From contig NZ_JAIUZY010000005.1 of the NCBI RefSeq assembly GCF_020171625.1, forward strand, positions 372,001 to 436,000: a stretch of 64,000 nucleotides of DNA, written 5' to 3'. A program made the translations under genes and the position numbers. This document shows positions 19,276-28,699 of this stretch, one piece after another. Under the pieces are notes generated by a model. The model saw only the letters and a list, made by a program, of their open reading frames with translations, had not been told where the DNA came from and searched no databases. This stretch comes from Salipiger bermudensis (GTDB lineage: Bacteria > Pseudomonadota > Alphaproteobacteria > Rhodobacterales > Rhodobacteraceae). Every line of letters starts with the position of its first letter. Position 1 is the first letter of the stretch.

Positions 19276-20667
19276 TCAGGCGTCGAAGCGGCGGTTCTCG
19301 CCGATGCCGGTCCCGATCGGAGCGGCGGGCGGCACGATGCTGTCGCGGGGCCAGACGACCTCGACGATGGCGCCGGTGCGCGCGCTGCCGCGGCCCTCGG
19401 TCACGGAGGCGGCCCCGTTGGCGAAACTGACCTCCGCGCCGCTGCGCTCGAGCAGCGTCTTGGCGATGAACAGGCCCAGCCCCATGCCCTCGTATTCCGG
19501 TCGGGCACGGCGGTCGGCCTCGCTGCGGCGGCGGCGCATCAGCGGATCGCCCAGCCGTCCGATCAGGTGCGAGGGATAGCCCGCCCCGTCGTCCAGGATG
19601 CGCACGGTGACGGTGTCGCCGCTCCAGTGCGCCTCGACCCAGACCTCGCGGCTGGCGAAGTCCACCGCGTTCTGGATCAGGTTGCGTAGCCCGTGGATGA
19701 TCTCGGGCCGGCGCAGGATCTGCGGCACCGCGGGGTCGTCGGGGTCGGGCCGGGTCTCGATGCCGATGGTCTTGCCGCGATCCTCGTGCGGCTCCGCCGC
19801 CTCCCGGATCACCTCGGTTAGCGGGGCCTGCCGCATGTGCAGGTCGTCCTTCCCGGCGCGGCCCATGCTGCGCAGGATGTCGCGGCAGCGGTCGGCCTGA
19901 TCGCGGATCAGGCGCGCGTCCTCCTGGCTGTCGGGGCGGTCGTCGAGATCCTCGATCAGCTCGGCGGAGGTGAGCTTGATGGTGGCCAAGGGCGTGCCAA
20001 GCTCATGCGCTGCGGCCGCCACCACGCCGCCCAGATCGTTGAGCTTCTGTGCTCGCCCGAGCGCCATCTGGGTGGCGATGAGGGCGTCCGACATGGCGTT
20101 CATCTCGGTGGTGACGCGGCGGGCATAGACCGAGATGAACACCAGCGCGATGGTGATCGCCACCCACTCGCCGAAGATGAAGACCTGCGGCAGCTCCAGC
20201 ACCGGCCCATCGACCGGGCGCAGCGGGATGTGCCAGAAGGTCATGATCGTCACCAGCACGAAGGCGGTGGCATTGAGCAGGATGGTCGAGCGCAGCGACA
20301 GCACCGTGGCCGAGACCGTCACCGGGGCCAGCACCAGCATCGAGAACGGGTTGTTCAGCCCGCCGGTGAGGAACAGCAGGAACGAGAGCTGCAACAGGTC
20401 GAACATGACCATCAGCGTGTTCTCGGCCTCGGACAGGCGCTTGTTCTCGGGAAAGACGAACATCGCCACGAGGTTGCCGGCCACCGACACGCCCACGGCG
20501 AGATAGCACAAGCCCAGCTCGAGCTGCAGCCCATAGAGCTGCCGCGCCACCGAGATGGCGATGAGCTGGCCGCCGATGGCGACCCAGCGCAGGACGATCA
20601 TGGTGCGCAGGCGAATGAAGTTGCCGCGCTGGTCCTCGTCCAGAAGTCCCAGATCCTCTTCGCTCAT
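19276..20667 (-). CDS. regB: Redox sensor histidine kinase RegB (PrrB/ActS)
   Basis: 463 residues. About six membrane helices occupy residues 25-180, including the quinone-binding heptad G-G-L-N-N-P-F at 102-108. The H-box A-A-A-A-H-E-L-G-T-P-L-A-T-I gives phospho-acceptor His221. The redox-active cysteine is present as D-R-C-R-D-I-L (Cys261), and the ATPase domain shows N-L-I-Q-N-A-V-D-F-A and G-M-G-L-G-L-F-I-A. It autophosphorylates under reducing conditions and passes phosphate to RegA. I start at the second in-frame Met (20667). It is divergent from senC-regA, as in Rhodobacter. Confidence 0.96.
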   Translation of the reverse strand: MSEEDLGLLDEDQRGNFIRLRTMIVLRWVAIGGQLIAISVARQLYGLQLELGLCYLAVGVSVAGNLVAMFVFPENKRLSEAENTLMVMFDLLQLSFLLFLTGGLNNPFSMLVLAPVTVSATVLSLRSTILLNATAFVLVTIMTFWHIPLRPVDGPVLELPQVFIFGEWVAITIALVFISVYARRVTTEMNAMSDALIATQMALGRAQKLNDLGGVVAAAAHELGTPLATIKLTSAELIEDLDDRPDSQEDARLIRDQADRCRDILRSMGRAGKDDLHMRQAPLTEVIREAAEPHEDRGKTIGIETRPDPDDPAVPQILRRPEIIHGLRNLIQNAVDFASREVWVEAHWSGDTVTVRILDDGAGYPSHLIGRLGDPLMRRRRSEADRRARPEYEGMGLGLFIAKTLLERSGAEVSFANGAASVTEGRGSARTGAIVEVVWPRDSIVPPAAPIGTGIGENRRFDA

Positions 20668-20751
20668 CTGCGCGCTTTCGTCTCTTTGATCCCGTCGCGG
20701 CAATTGTTAGATCTGCCCCCGCAGATACGCAAACAACTCCGGAATCGTCTC

Positions 20752-21372
20752 ATGCGCTGGATCGCCGCCGTTGCCGCCGCCCTCGTCCTCGTCCTGCTGA
20801 TCGGGGGAACGTGGCTCTACACGCGCCAGAGCGCCGCGGCCGACCCCTTCGAGCCCTGCCGTACCGGGGCCATCGCCGGGGGAGCGGGCGAGATCGGCGG
20901 GCCGTTCGAGCTGGTCAACGCGCAGGGCGAGACGGTGACCGACAAGGACGTGATCACCGAGCCGTCGCTGCTCTATTTCGGCTATACCTTCTGCCCCGAT
21001 GTCTGCCCGCTCGACACCGCGCGCAACGCCGAGGCGGTGGACCTGCTCGAGGCGCAGGGCAAGATGGTGACGCCGGTCTTCATCACCATCGACCCGGAGC
21101 GCGACACCCCCGAGGCGGTGGGCGACTTTGCCTTCAACATGCACGAGCGTATGATCGGCCTGACCGGCTCGCCCGAGCAGATCCAGGCCGCGAGCAAGGC
21201 CTACCGGACCTACTACAAGAAGCAGGATGCCGAGGACGAGTTCTACCTCGTGGATCACTCGACCTTCACCTATCTCGTGCTGCCCGAACACGGCTTCGTC
21301 GAGTACTTCCGCCGCGACAAGTCGCCGGAAGAGGTGGCCACCGCCGCGGCCTGCTTCATCGACCGGATGTAA
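20752..21372 (+). CDS. senC: SCO1/SenC/PrrC family copper chaperone
   Basis: 206 residues. An N-terminal membrane anchor (about 4-22) precedes a periplasmic thioredoxin-like domain with the copper site C-P-D-V-C-P (Cys81, Cys85) and the distal His169 in V-D-H-S-T-F. It delivers copper to cytochrome c oxidase and is linked genetically to RegB signalling. The ATG at 20752 gives the anchor directly; a longer frame upstream is the antisense of regB. regA follows 80 bp downstream. Confidence 0.95.
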   Translation: MRWIAAVAAALVLVLLIGGTWLYTRQSAAADPFEPCRTGAIAGGAGEIGGPFELVNAQGETVTDKDVITEPSLLYFGYTFCPDVCPLDTARNAEAVDLLEAQGKMVTPVFITIDPERDTPEAVGDFAFNMHERMIGLTGSPEQIQAASKAYRTYYKKQDAEDEFYLVDHSTFTYLVLPEHGFVEYFRRDKSPEEVATAAACFIDRM

Positions 21373-21452
21373 CAAGTTCGATATCGCGGTTTACCCTCGG
21401 CGCCCCGCGGGCTATTTGAATCAACGGGATAAGATGGGGTGAGGGTACGGAC

Positions 21453-22007
21453 GTGTCGGAACACAGGATCGAAGACCTCGGCGACGATCGCTCGCTTCTA
21501 CTTGTCGATGACGACGAGCCGTTCCTGAAACGCCTCGCCAAGGCGATGGAAAAACGCGGCTTCGAGGTCGAGACCTCCGAGTCCGTCGCCGGTGGCCGCG
21601 CCATCGCCACCGCCCGCCCGCCGGCCTACGCGGTGGTCGACCTGCGTCTCGGGGATGGCAACGGGCTCGACGTGGTCGAGGTGCTGCGAGAACGCCGCCC
21701 CGACAGCCGCATCGTCGTGCTGACCGGCTACGGCGCCATCGCCACCGCGGTCGCCGCGGTCAAGATCGGCGCCACCGACTACCTGTCCAAGCCCGCCGAC
21801 GCCACCGACATCACCAATGCGCTGCTCTCCAAGGGCGAAGACCTGCCGCCGCCGCCGGAAAACCCGATGAGCGCCGACCGGGTGCGCTGGGAGCACATCC
21901 AGCGGGTCTACGAGCTTTGCGACCGCAACGTCTCGGAAACCGCGCGACGTCTCAACATGCACCGCCGCACCCTGCAGCGCATCCTCGCCAAGCGCTCGCC
22001 GCGCTGA
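21453..22007 (+). CDS. regA: Redox response regulator RegA (PrrA/ActR)
   Basis: 184 residues, the exact family length. The receiver domain carries L-V-D-D-D-E-P-F and phospho-acceptor Asp63 in V-V-D-L-R-L-G-D-G. The C-terminal Fis-type HTH is V-S-E-T-A-R-R-L-N-M-H-R-R-T-L-Q-R-I-L-A-K-R, nearly invariant in the order. It controls photosynthesis, respiration, carbon and nitrogen fixation genes in relatives. It starts with GTG. A proline run (P-P-P-P-E) links the two domains, as in known RegA proteins. Confidence 0.98.
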   Translation: MSEHRIEDLGDDRSLLLVDDDEPFLKRLAKAMEKRGFEVETSESVAGGRAIATARPPAYAVVDLRLGDGNGLDVVEVLRERRPDSRIVVLTGYGAIATAVAAVKIGATDYLSKPADATDITNALLSKGEDLPPPPENPMSADRVRWEHIQRVYELCDRNVSETARRLNMHRRTLQRILAKRSPR

Positions 22008-22050
22008 GCGAGCGGCCTGCGCTGCAATCGGGGCGCGGCCGGTGCCGCGC

Positions 22051-22536
22051 TCAGAGGTCGTAGCGCTTGAGCACCTTGTCCACGACCTGACCGTTGGCCA
22101 TGACGTAGCCGCGAATGGCGCCGTACTCCTCGAAACCGCGGCTCTGGTAGTAGATCAGCCCGCCCTCGTTGTCGGCGCGGATCTCGGCGTTGATCCACGT
22201 ATAGCCTGCCGCCCGTGCCGCCCGCGTGGTGGCCTCGAACAGTTTAGAGCCGATGCCGAGCCCGGTCTTGCCGATGCGCGCGAAGGTGGCGATCTGGCCG
22301 ACGGTCTCGCCATGCTCGGGATGCGGCTCGATCCACTGAAACCCCATCAAGGCGCCCGCCGCATCCTCGGCCACGTGCCAGATCGAGCGCGGAGCGGCCT
22401 CCATCCGGCGCAGCAGGTCCTCGCGGCTCACCGGGTCGGTGATCGCAGTGGTGCCGCCGGCCTCGATGATCTCGTTGAGCATCTCGGCCATCTGGCGGGC
22501 ATCCAGCGGGGCGGCGCGGCGGGTGGTGATGGTCAT
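22051..22536 (-). CDS. GNAT family N-acetyltransferase
   Basis: 161 residues, one GNAT domain. Motif A appears as [16 protein letters not shown], the acetyl-CoA phosphate loop, and motif B as [10 protein letters not shown]. The N-terminus [12 protein letters not shown] and A-I-T-D-P-V-S are typical of the group. The substrate is unknown. Its ATG overlaps the stop of the HD-domain gene by 4 bp, so the two are probably translated together. Confidence 0.85.
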   Translation of the reverse strand: MTITTRRAAPLDARQMAEMLNEIIEAGGTTAITDPVSREDLLRRMEAAPRSIWHVAEDAAGALMGFQWIEPHPEHGETVGQIATFARIGKTGLGIGSKLFEATTRAARAAGYTWINAEIRADNEGGLIYYQSRGFEEYGAIRGYVMANGQVVDKVLKRYDL

Positions 22537-23129
22537 GGCATTTGCTCCAGCAGTTCGGCGTGGCGGGCGGTGAAGGCGTGGCGGGCCTCGACCGGCGGAC
22601 GCAGGTGAATGTCGAGCCCCTGCATCAGCGCATCATCGGGCCGTCCGAAGAACTTCTTCGCCTCGGCCTCGGTGAAGCCCGCGATCTGCGTCGCTTCCAT
22701 GAAGGCCGAGACCATGTCGGCCTTCTTGATGCGCTTCTTGAGCGTCACCGGGCAGAGCGCCGGCAGGCCGAAGCGGATGTGGATGGCCGCCTCGAGCCGC
22801 TTGTCGAGCTCCTTGTATTCCGGCCCCACCGCCGCCTTCACCGGCGAGATCATGTCGCCGATGACGTATTCCGGCGCGTCGTGCAGCAGCGCGGTGAGCT
22901 GCTGGGCGGGCGTGGCATTGGGATACATGCGCGAGAACAGCGCCTCGACCAGCAGCGAGTGCTCGGCCACGGAATAGGGAAAGTCGCCCTCGGTCTGGCC
23001 GTTCCAGCGCGCCACGAAGGCGAGCCCGTGGGCGATGTCCTCGATCTCGATATCCACCGGCGTCGGGTCGAGCAGGTCGAGCCTGCGGCCCGAGAGCATC
23101 CGTTGCCATGCGCGGCTCTGTTTTGCCAT
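22533..23129 (-). CDS. HD-domain phosphohydrolase, YfbR-like
   Basis: 198 residues, one HD domain: S-V-A-E-H-S-L (first His), [13 protein letters not shown] (HD doublet) and K-K-A-D-M-V-S (final Asp). The H-D-A-P-E signature is characteristic of the YfbR / COG1896 type, some of which are 5'-deoxynucleotidases. GGAGG sits 8 bp before the ATG at 23129; a TTG one codon upstream is possible. The upstream unknown gene stops at 23133, so the genes are nearly contiguous. Confidence 0.85.
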   Translation of the reverse strand: MAKQSRAWQRMLSGRRLDLLDPTPVDIEIEDIAHGLAFVARWNGQTEGDFPYSVAEHSLLVEALFSRMYPNATPAQQLTALLHDAPEYVIGDMISPVKAAVGPEYKELDKRLEAAIHIRFGLPALCPVTLKKRIKKADMVSAFMEATQIAGFTEAEAKKFFGRPDDALMQGLDIHLRPPVEARHAFTARHAELLEQMP

Positions 23130-23132
23130 CAA

Positions 23133-23489
23133 TCAGACCTCCAGAGGGTCGCAGCTATAGACGTGAGTGCCGGGCAGCCTGCCGCGACGGGCATGGGCCG
23201 GCACGAGGATCGGCATCGATTGATGCACGACGTGGCAGGCCCCGCGCAGCGCGTGCGGCTCTGGGCCTTCGGTTTGATCCGGCGACAGCGCGGGAAGGAC
23301 ATCCCCGGACAAGGGTCCGGCGCGGAGGATGTCGCACTCACCTGCGTGCCGGCGCAGAACGCGGAGCGTGTCGGGCGCATCGGCGCGCCCGGCGACCATC
23401 GCGGGGGCGGTAGGCCGGGCCTCGACCCCGTGCGGCACGCAAAAGCGTCCGTCCTCGTTCGCGGGATAGACCGCGCCGGCCTCGTCCAT
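23133..23489 (-). CDS. Conserved-looking hypothetical protein, 118 residues
   Basis: I do not recognise this protein. The frame from the ATG at 23489 ends 3 bp before the HD gene start, in the same direction, which suggests an operon. The product has short aromatic and Cys/His-containing blocks ([11 protein letters not shown] near residue 15, G-E-C-D-I-L near 55, [10 protein letters not shown] near 85, and H-V-Y-S-C-D at the end). No signal peptide or membrane segment is seen. The four cysteines and repeated histidines might bind metal; that is a guess. The frame could be spurious, but no competing frame covers the interval. Confidence 0.5.
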   Translation of the reverse strand: MDEAGAVYPANEDGRFCVPHGVEARPTAPAMVAGRADAPDTLRVLRRHAGECDILRAGPLSGDVLPALSPDQTEGPEPHALRGACHVVHQSMPILVPAHARRGRLPGTHVYSCDPLEV

Positions 23490-23630
23490 GTGCTGCGCTC
23501 CGCCTGCTGCCGTTTTCGTCGCGGCATCGTTATCGTTCTGTTGGTGCCGATTTCTGATCCACGTTGCCGGGCATTTCAAGGGATGCTACCTCCCCATCAA
23601 ACCCGTTTTGCAGGATTGGAGCGCCGGAAC

Positions 23631-25016
23631 ATGGCTGAAGACTATATCGTCAAGGACATCGCGCTGGCCGAGTTCGGCCGCAAGGAACTTGATATCGCCG
23701 AGACCGAGATGCCGGGCCTGATGGCCTGCCGCGCCGAATTCGGCGAAGCGCAGCCGCTCAAGGGCGCCCGCATCGTCGGCTCGCTGCACATGACGATTCA
23801 GACCGCGGTGCTGATCGAGACCCTCGTGGCGCTGGGCGCCGATGTGCGCTGGGCATCGTGCAACATCTTCTCGACGCAGGACCACGCCGCCGCCGCGATC
23901 GCCGCGGGCGGCACGCCGGTCTTCGCCATCAAGGGCCAGACCCTGACGGAGCACTGGGATTACCTCGACCGGTCGTTCCAGTTCCCCGAGGGCGCCAACA
24001 TGATCCTCGACGATGGCGGCGACGCCACGCTCTACATCCTGCTGGGCGCGCGCGCCGAGGCGGGCGAGGATCTGGGCGTGCCGACCTCGGAAGAGGAAGA
24101 GGTGATCCACGCGCAGATCAAGACGCGCATGGAGCAGAGCCCCGGCTGGTTCACCAAGACCCGCGAGGCGATCATGGGCGTCTCGGAAGAGACCACCACC
24201 GGCGTGCACCGTCTTTACGACCTGCAGAAGAAGGGCCTGCTGCCGTTCCCCGCGATCAACGTGAACGACAGCGTCACCAAGTCCAAGTTCGACAACAAGT
24301 ACGGCTGCAAGGAATCGCTCGTCGACGGCATCCGCCGCGCCACCGACACCATGATGGCCGGCAAGGTCGCCGTGGTCTGCGGCTATGGCGACGTGGGCAA
24401 GGGCTCGGCGGCGTCGCTGCGCGGCGCAGGCGCGCGCGTCAAGGTGACCGAGGCCGACCCGATCTGCGCGCTTCAGGCGGCGATGGACGGGTTCGAGGTG
24501 GTGCTACTGGAAGACGTGGTCTCGAGCGCCGACATCTTCATCACCACCACCGGCAACAAGGACGTGATCCGCATCGAGCACATGCGCGAGATGAAGGACA
24601 TGGCCATCGTCGGCAACATCGGCCACTTCGACAACGAGATCCAGGTCGCCTCGCTCAAGAACCACAAGTGGACCAACATCAAGGACCAAGTGGACATGAT
24701 CGAGATGCCTTCGGGCGCCCGGATCATCCTGCTCTCCGAAGGCCGTCTGCTGAACCTCGGCAACGCCACCGGCCACCCGAGCTTCGTGATGTCGGCCTCG
24801 TTCACCAACCAGGTGCTGGCGCAGATCGAGCTGTTCAAGAACGGCGACCAGTACGAGAACAAGGTCTACATCCTGCCCAAGCACCTCGACGAGAAGGTCG
24901 CGCGTCTGCATCTCGACCGCATCGGCGTGAAGCTGACCACCCTCTCGAACGAGCAGGCCGCCTATATCGGCGTCACGCCGGAAGGTCCGTTCAAGCCGGA
25001 ACACTACCGGTACTGA
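23631..25016 (+). CDS. ahcY: Adenosylhomocysteinase (S-adenosylhomocysteine hydrolase)
   Basis: 461 residues. NAD site [14 protein letters not shown]; family blocks [24 protein letters not shown] and the C-terminal H-Y-R-Y, whose Lys/Tyr residues reach the neighbouring NAD site. It splits SAH to adenosine and homocysteine, keeping methylation such as that of UbiG running. The ATG at 23631 follows GGATTGGAG. In Rhodobacter the regA locus is likewise close to ahcY. I saw no convincing SAH riboswitch in the 140 bp upstream. Confidence 0.98.
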   Translation: MAEDYIVKDIALAEFGRKELDIAETEMPGLMACRAEFGEAQPLKGARIVGSLHMTIQTAVLIETLVALGADVRWASCNIFSTQDHAAAAIAAGGTPVFAIKGQTLTEHWDYLDRSFQFPEGANMILDDGGDATLYILLGARAEAGEDLGVPTSEEEEVIHAQIKTRMEQSPGWFTKTREAIMGVSEETTTGVHRLYDLQKKGLLPFPAINVNDSVTKSKFDNKYGCKESLVDGIRRATDTMMAGKVAVVCGYGDVGKGSAASLRGAGARVKVTEADPICALQAAMDGFEVVLLEDVVSSADIFITTTGNKDVIRIEHMREMKDMAIVGNIGHFDNEIQVASLKNHKWTNIKDQVDMIEMPSGARIILLSEGRLLNLGNATGHPSFVMSASFTNQVLAQIELFKNGDQYENKVYILPKHLDEKVARLHLDRIGVKLTTLSNEQAAYIGVTPEGPFKPEHYRY

Positions 25017-25053
25017 TGATCTCGCGGGCAGGTTTGCCCGGCCCGTAAGACAC

Positions 25054-25081
25054 AGACGCCCCGCCCCCGTGCGGGGCGTCT
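25054..25081 (+). terminator. Intrinsic terminator after ahcY
   Basis: AGACGCCCCGC and GCGGGGCGTCT form a perfect 11-bp stem with a 6-nt loop, followed by TCTGTTCT. It starts 37 bp past the ahcY stop. Confidence 0.88.
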
Positions 25082-25165
25082 TCTGTTCTGGCCCCTCCGT
25101 CTTTGCGTGATAGATCAGGGGCGTGCCGCATCGCGGCAGGCGCAGAGACGGAAAGGACGGGCATC

Positions 25166-26134
25166 ATGCGGATCATCATTCACGGCGTGGGCGCCATCGG
25201 GGGCGTCGTCGGCGCGGCGCTGGTCGAAGCAGGCTACGAGGTGCTGGGCATCGCGCGGGGGCGGATGCTCGAGGCGATCCGCGCGCGCGGACTGACGATG
25301 ATCTCGCCCAAGGGCCGGGTGACGGTGGATCTGCCCTGCGTCACATCCCCCTCGGAGATCACGTTCCGCCCCGACGATGTCGTCCTGCTCTGCGTGAAGG
25401 GGCAGGACAGCGAGGCGGCGCTCCTCGATCTGCGCGCCGCCGGCATGACCGACCAGCCGCTGTTCTGCCTGCAGAACGGCACCGCGAACGAACGCACGGC
25501 GCTGCGCTATTTCCCCAACGTGCACGGCGTCACGGTGATGATGCCGGCGACCTATCTCGAGCCCGGCGAGGTCATCACCCACGGCGCGCCCTGCTACGGC
25601 CTGTTCGAGATCGGCCGCTGCCCGCAGGGCTCCGACGCGGACGATGAAGCGCTGAAGGAGGTGCTCGACACGGCCAACATCAAGACCTTCGTCTCCGAGG
25701 CGGTGATGGAGGCGAAATACGGCAAGCTGCTGCTGAACCTCGGCAACATCGTCGACGCCATGCTGCCGCTCGAGGCCGACAAGCCGCGCTTCACCGACCG
25801 GCTGAAGGACGAGGCGAGGGCGGTGTTCGAGGCGGCGGGGATCGCGTGGCGCGACACCGGCCTCGACGATCCGCGCCGCAAGGAATTCATGCAGATCACC
25901 GAGATCGAGGGCACGCCCCGCACCGGCAACTCGACCCGTCAGAGCATCGCGCGCGGGGCTGGCAGCGTCGAGACCGACTACCTCAACGGCGAGGTCGCGC
26001 TGATCGCACGCCTGCACGGGCAGGATGCGCCGCTGAACGCCCGGATGACCGCGCTCGCCGCGCGCATGATCGCCGCCGGCAAGGGCGCGGGCGAGATGTC
26101 GGAAGACGAGATGGAGCAGGTGTTTTCGGGCTGA
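25166..26134 (+). CDS. Ketopantoate reductase (PanE/ApbA) family protein
   Basis: 322 residues. The N-terminal Rossmann motif I-I-I-H-G-V-G-A-I-G-G-V-V-G-A-A is followed by C-V-K-G-Q-D and L-Q-N-G-T-A-N-E, and the C-terminal helical domain has K-L-L-L-N-L-G-N-I and a late T-G-N-S-T-R-Q-S stretch. The family reduces 2-dehydropantoate or other 2-oxoacids with NADPH. Several paralogues exist in most Rhodobacterales, so panE itself is not certain. The ATG at 25166 has GAAAGGA upstream. Confidence 0.85.
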   Translation: MRIIIHGVGAIGGVVGAALVEAGYEVLGIARGRMLEAIRARGLTMISPKGRVTVDLPCVTSPSEITFRPDDVVLLCVKGQDSEAALLDLRAAGMTDQPLFCLQNGTANERTALRYFPNVHGVTVMMPATYLEPGEVITHGAPCYGLFEIGRCPQGSDADDEALKEVLDTANIKTFVSEAVMEAKYGKLLLNLGNIVDAMLPLEADKPRFTDRLKDEARAVFEAAGIAWRDTGLDDPRRKEFMQITEIEGTPRTGNSTRQSIARGAGSVETDYLNGEVALIARLHGQDAPLNARMTALAARMIAAGKGAGEMSEDEMEQVFSG

Positions 26135-26528
26135 GCACCGGGCGGGGCGTCTGATCGGGAGGCGCTTTGGCGGCCGGCCGTAACGGTCGGTCGGCCTGCT
26201 GACATCCTCACCTCCTTCCGACCGTCAGGCGCCCGGCTCTGCCCGGGATCCTGACACGCGCCTCCCCGAAAGACCGGTAGAGCCTAATACCCAAGTAAAA
26301 CACTTGACAATTCCCCCGCCGTGCGGCTAGGCCAAGCGCAGGCGCCAGCTGAAACCAAACGGACCTCCCTCTGTCCGCCGTTTCGCCAGCCAGTTTTTCT
26401 ACATTGAAAATCACTTCGGTCAGCCGCGCTGCCAACCGCTTCAGGCGGGTGTTTGGCGTGGGGCCGTCCGGCCGGTTCGACTGCACAGGCAGCTGCGCCG
26501 GTCCGGGGCAGGGACAAGGACGGACGCA
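26135..26528. promoter_or_regulatory. Intergenic leader of the TonB receptor gene with candidate promoter
   Basis: This 394-bp gap has no gene. An imperfect hairpin at 26172-26196 (GGCCGGCC / GGTCGGCC) could end the upstream gene. TTGACA at 26304-26309, a 17-bp spacer and CTAGGC at 26327-26332 make a candidate promoter, leaving a leader of almost 190 nt before the ATG at 26529. The leader can fold a small hairpin (GGAC-CTCCCTCT-GTCC) near 26370. I found no B12 box or other riboswitch I recognise, and no clear Fur, Irr or RirA box. Confidence 0.5.
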
Positions 26529-28529
26529 ATGAACCCTCGAGCAGTCTACCGGAATGCCACCGCCATCGCGCTGGCGCTCGCGGCGATGACGACAGGCGCG
26601 GCGGCACAGGATACCGCCGCAGACGACACCCTCTATCTTGGCCGCATCGTGCTGGACACGTCTCGGGACGGCACCCCGGTCTACGCCGGTGAGAACGTCT
26701 CGCGGCTCGAAGGCACCGCGGTCACGGCGCAGGGCGGCACCGCCACCATCGACGACGTGGTGCGCCAGGTGCCTGGCGCGCAGACCCGCCTCAACCCCGG
26801 CCAGCCCGGCGTCGCGGTCTCGATCCGCGGTCTGCAGGGGCAGGGCCGCGTGGCGATGACCGTCGAGGGCGTGCCGCAGAACTTCCGCTTCAACGGCCAC
26901 GCCTCGGAAGGCTACGCCAATTTCGACCCGCTCTTCCTGCAGGGCATCGACATCACCCGTGGCGCGGTGCTGACCGCCGGCGGCAGCGGCTCGGCGGGCG
27001 CGGTGGATTTCCGGCTGATCGACGCCGAGGACGTCGTCGACGGCTATGGCGCGGGCGGCCGGGTCAGGCTCAGCTATGGCGACAACGGCGACAATTTCGG
27101 CCGCATGGCGGCGGCGGGCTACGTCGATGAGCGCGTCTCGCTGCTTGGCGCCTATGCCCGCACCACCGCCGATGCGTTCGAGGACGGCGCCGGCCACACT
27201 GTCGACAACACCGGCCGCGATCTCGACAGCTACCTGCTGCGCGGCGGCTACCAGTTGACCGAGACCCAGAGCCTCGAGTTCCTGGCGACGCGGATGAACG
27301 CCGATTACGCGTCGAACTCCTATTTCCAGGAGATGACCTCGGACATCTACAAGCTGAGCTACCATCTCGACCACAGCCCGGCGATCAATCTGAGCGCCAA
27401 TCTCTACCGCTCGGTGACCGATAACGAGTACACCGGCTCGATCACCGGCACCGGCTCCTATGTCGGGCGCCAGATGGAGACCATCACCACCGGCATCGAC
27501 GTCACCAATGTCAGCGACTTCATGCTCGGCGGCTGGAGCGTGACCTCGACCAACGGGGTCGAGTATATCGAGGACGTGCTCGGCGGCGCCGAGGGCGGGG
27601 CCAACCCGACTTATGGCGATGCGAAAAGGCTCGGCGTCTTCACCGAGAACGTGTTCAGCAACGGCCCGTGGGAGATCATGGCCGGGCTGCGCTACAGCGA
27701 TTACAGGCTGCACGGCCGGCTCGACAACGAGCTGCAGTCGGGCGACGTGGATATCGACGACAGCTCGATCGACCCCAAGATCAGCGTCGCCTATCAGGTC
27801 AATGACTGGCTGCAGCCCTATGTCGCGTTCTCGCGCAGCACCCGGGCGCCGTCGCTGCAGGAAACTCTGCAGGAAAGCTTCCACGGTTACGGAACCGTCA
27901 ACCTCTATCTCGGGCCGAATCCGGATCTCGAGACCGAGACCTCGGAAGGCGGCGAGATCGGTGTGAACATCGCCAGGCAGGACCTGTTCACCGCCGGCGA
28001 CAGCCTCACTGCGCGCGTCGCCTACTACAAGATGAACGTCGACAACTACGTGGCCTATGTGCAGGAGGGGGGCTTCACCTCGGTCGGGCCGACCATTCTG
28101 TCCTATTACGACAATATCCCCGGCACCACGGTCACGCAGGGCCTCGAGATCGAGGCCGCCTATGACAGCGAACTGTGGGCGGCGGCGCTGTCCTACACGA
28201 ACTCCGACTCGACCCCGCCCTCGGGCTATGATGACTACGAGCTGCAACCGCCCGAGACCTTCTCGGCCACGCTGGCGCGGCACTTCCTGAACGGCGATCT
28301 GACGACCGGGGCGACCTACAGCTACACCGCTTCGGCGGACTCGCTCGACAGCCAGTCGGAGAGCGACGACTACGGGCTCTGGGACGTGTTCGCGAGCTAT
28401 CAGGCGATGGACAACCTCTTCGTCTCGGCCAAGGTCGCGAACCTGACCGACGAGGAATACGAGCCTTGGGCGTCGACGGGGAACGGCCCAGGCCGGACCT
28501 ACTACGTGGGGCTCGAACTGACCTTCTGA
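26529..28529 (+). CDS. TonB-dependent receptor, heme/hemoglobin-type
   Basis: 666 residues. A signal peptide (cleavage about residue 26, A-A-A-Q) precedes the plug domain with I-D-D-V-V-R-Q-V-P-G and S-I-R-G-L-Q-G-Q-G-R-V, and then the 22-strand barrel ending in the outer-membrane signature Y-Y-V-G-L-E-L-T-F. Two blocks resemble heme-receptor marks: S-R-S-T-R-A-P (FRAP-like) and N-P-D-L-E-T-E (NPNL-like), which supports heme uptake. No hmu or has transport genes are adjacent, so the receptor must use a distant system. An iron-responsive promoter is likely but not shown. Confidence 0.88.
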   Translation: MNPRAVYRNATAIALALAAMTTGAAAQDTAADDTLYLGRIVLDTSRDGTPVYAGENVSRLEGTAVTAQGGTATIDDVVRQVPGAQTRLNPGQPGVAVSIRGLQGQGRVAMTVEGVPQNFRFNGHASEGYANFDPLFLQGIDITRGAVLTAGGSGSAGAVDFRLIDAEDVVDGYGAGGRVRLSYGDNGDNFGRMAAAGYVDERVSLLGAYARTTADAFEDGAGHTVDNTGRDLDSYLLRGGYQLTETQSLEFLATRMNADYASNSYFQEMTSDIYKLSYHLDHSPAINLSANLYRSVTDNEYTGSITGTGSYVGRQMETITTGIDVTNVSDFMLGGWSVTSTNGVEYIEDVLGGAEGGANPTYGDAKRLGVFTENVFSNGPWEIMAGLRYSDYRLHGRLDNELQSGDVDIDDSSIDPKISVAYQVNDWLQPYVAFSRSTRAPSLQETLQESFHGYGTVNLYLGPNPDLETETSEGGEIGVNIARQDLFTAGDSLTARVAYYKMNVDNYVAYVQEGGFTSVGPTILSYYDNIPGTTVTQGLEIEAAYDSELWAAALSYTNSDSTPPSGYDDYELQPPETFSATLARHFLNGDLTTGATYSYTASADSLDSQSESDDYGLWDVFASYQAMDNLFVSAKVANLTDEEYEPWASTGNGPGRTYYVGLELTF

Positions 28530-28650
28530 TCTTTCCAAGAGAAGACGGAAGCGCCTCCCGCACGGCACGGCGGGAGCGCACCGAGGCAGCCTCTCACCCC
28601 CCTTTTCCCTCGGGGCCGGTGCGGGCTTGCAGGCAACAGGCACGAAACCG

Positions 28651-28678
28651 AAGAGGGGCGCCGCAAGGCGCCCCTCTT
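28651..28678. terminator. Terminator hairpin between the receptor and symporter genes
   Basis: AAGAGGGGCGCC and GGCGCCCCTCTT form a perfect 12-bp stem with a GCAA tetraloop, followed on the + strand by GTCGTTG. It lies between two convergent genes and may act in both directions. Confidence 0.85.
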
Positions 28679-28699
28679 GTCGTTGCACGGGTGGGCGGG

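Noticed and set aside
23490-23630. SAH or SAM riboswitch upstream of ahcY
   Set aside because: I could not build the conserved core or pseudoknot of a known class from this 140-bp segment.
26333-26528. Cobalamin riboswitch in the TonB receptor leader
   Set aside because: No B12-box-like sequence is present, and the receptor resembles heme rather than cobalamin receptors.
26208-28688. 826-codon frame antisense to the TonB receptor
   Set aside because: It is the mirror of a high-GC coding sequence, has no start signal, and its product is low-complexity and Arg/Val/Gly-rich.
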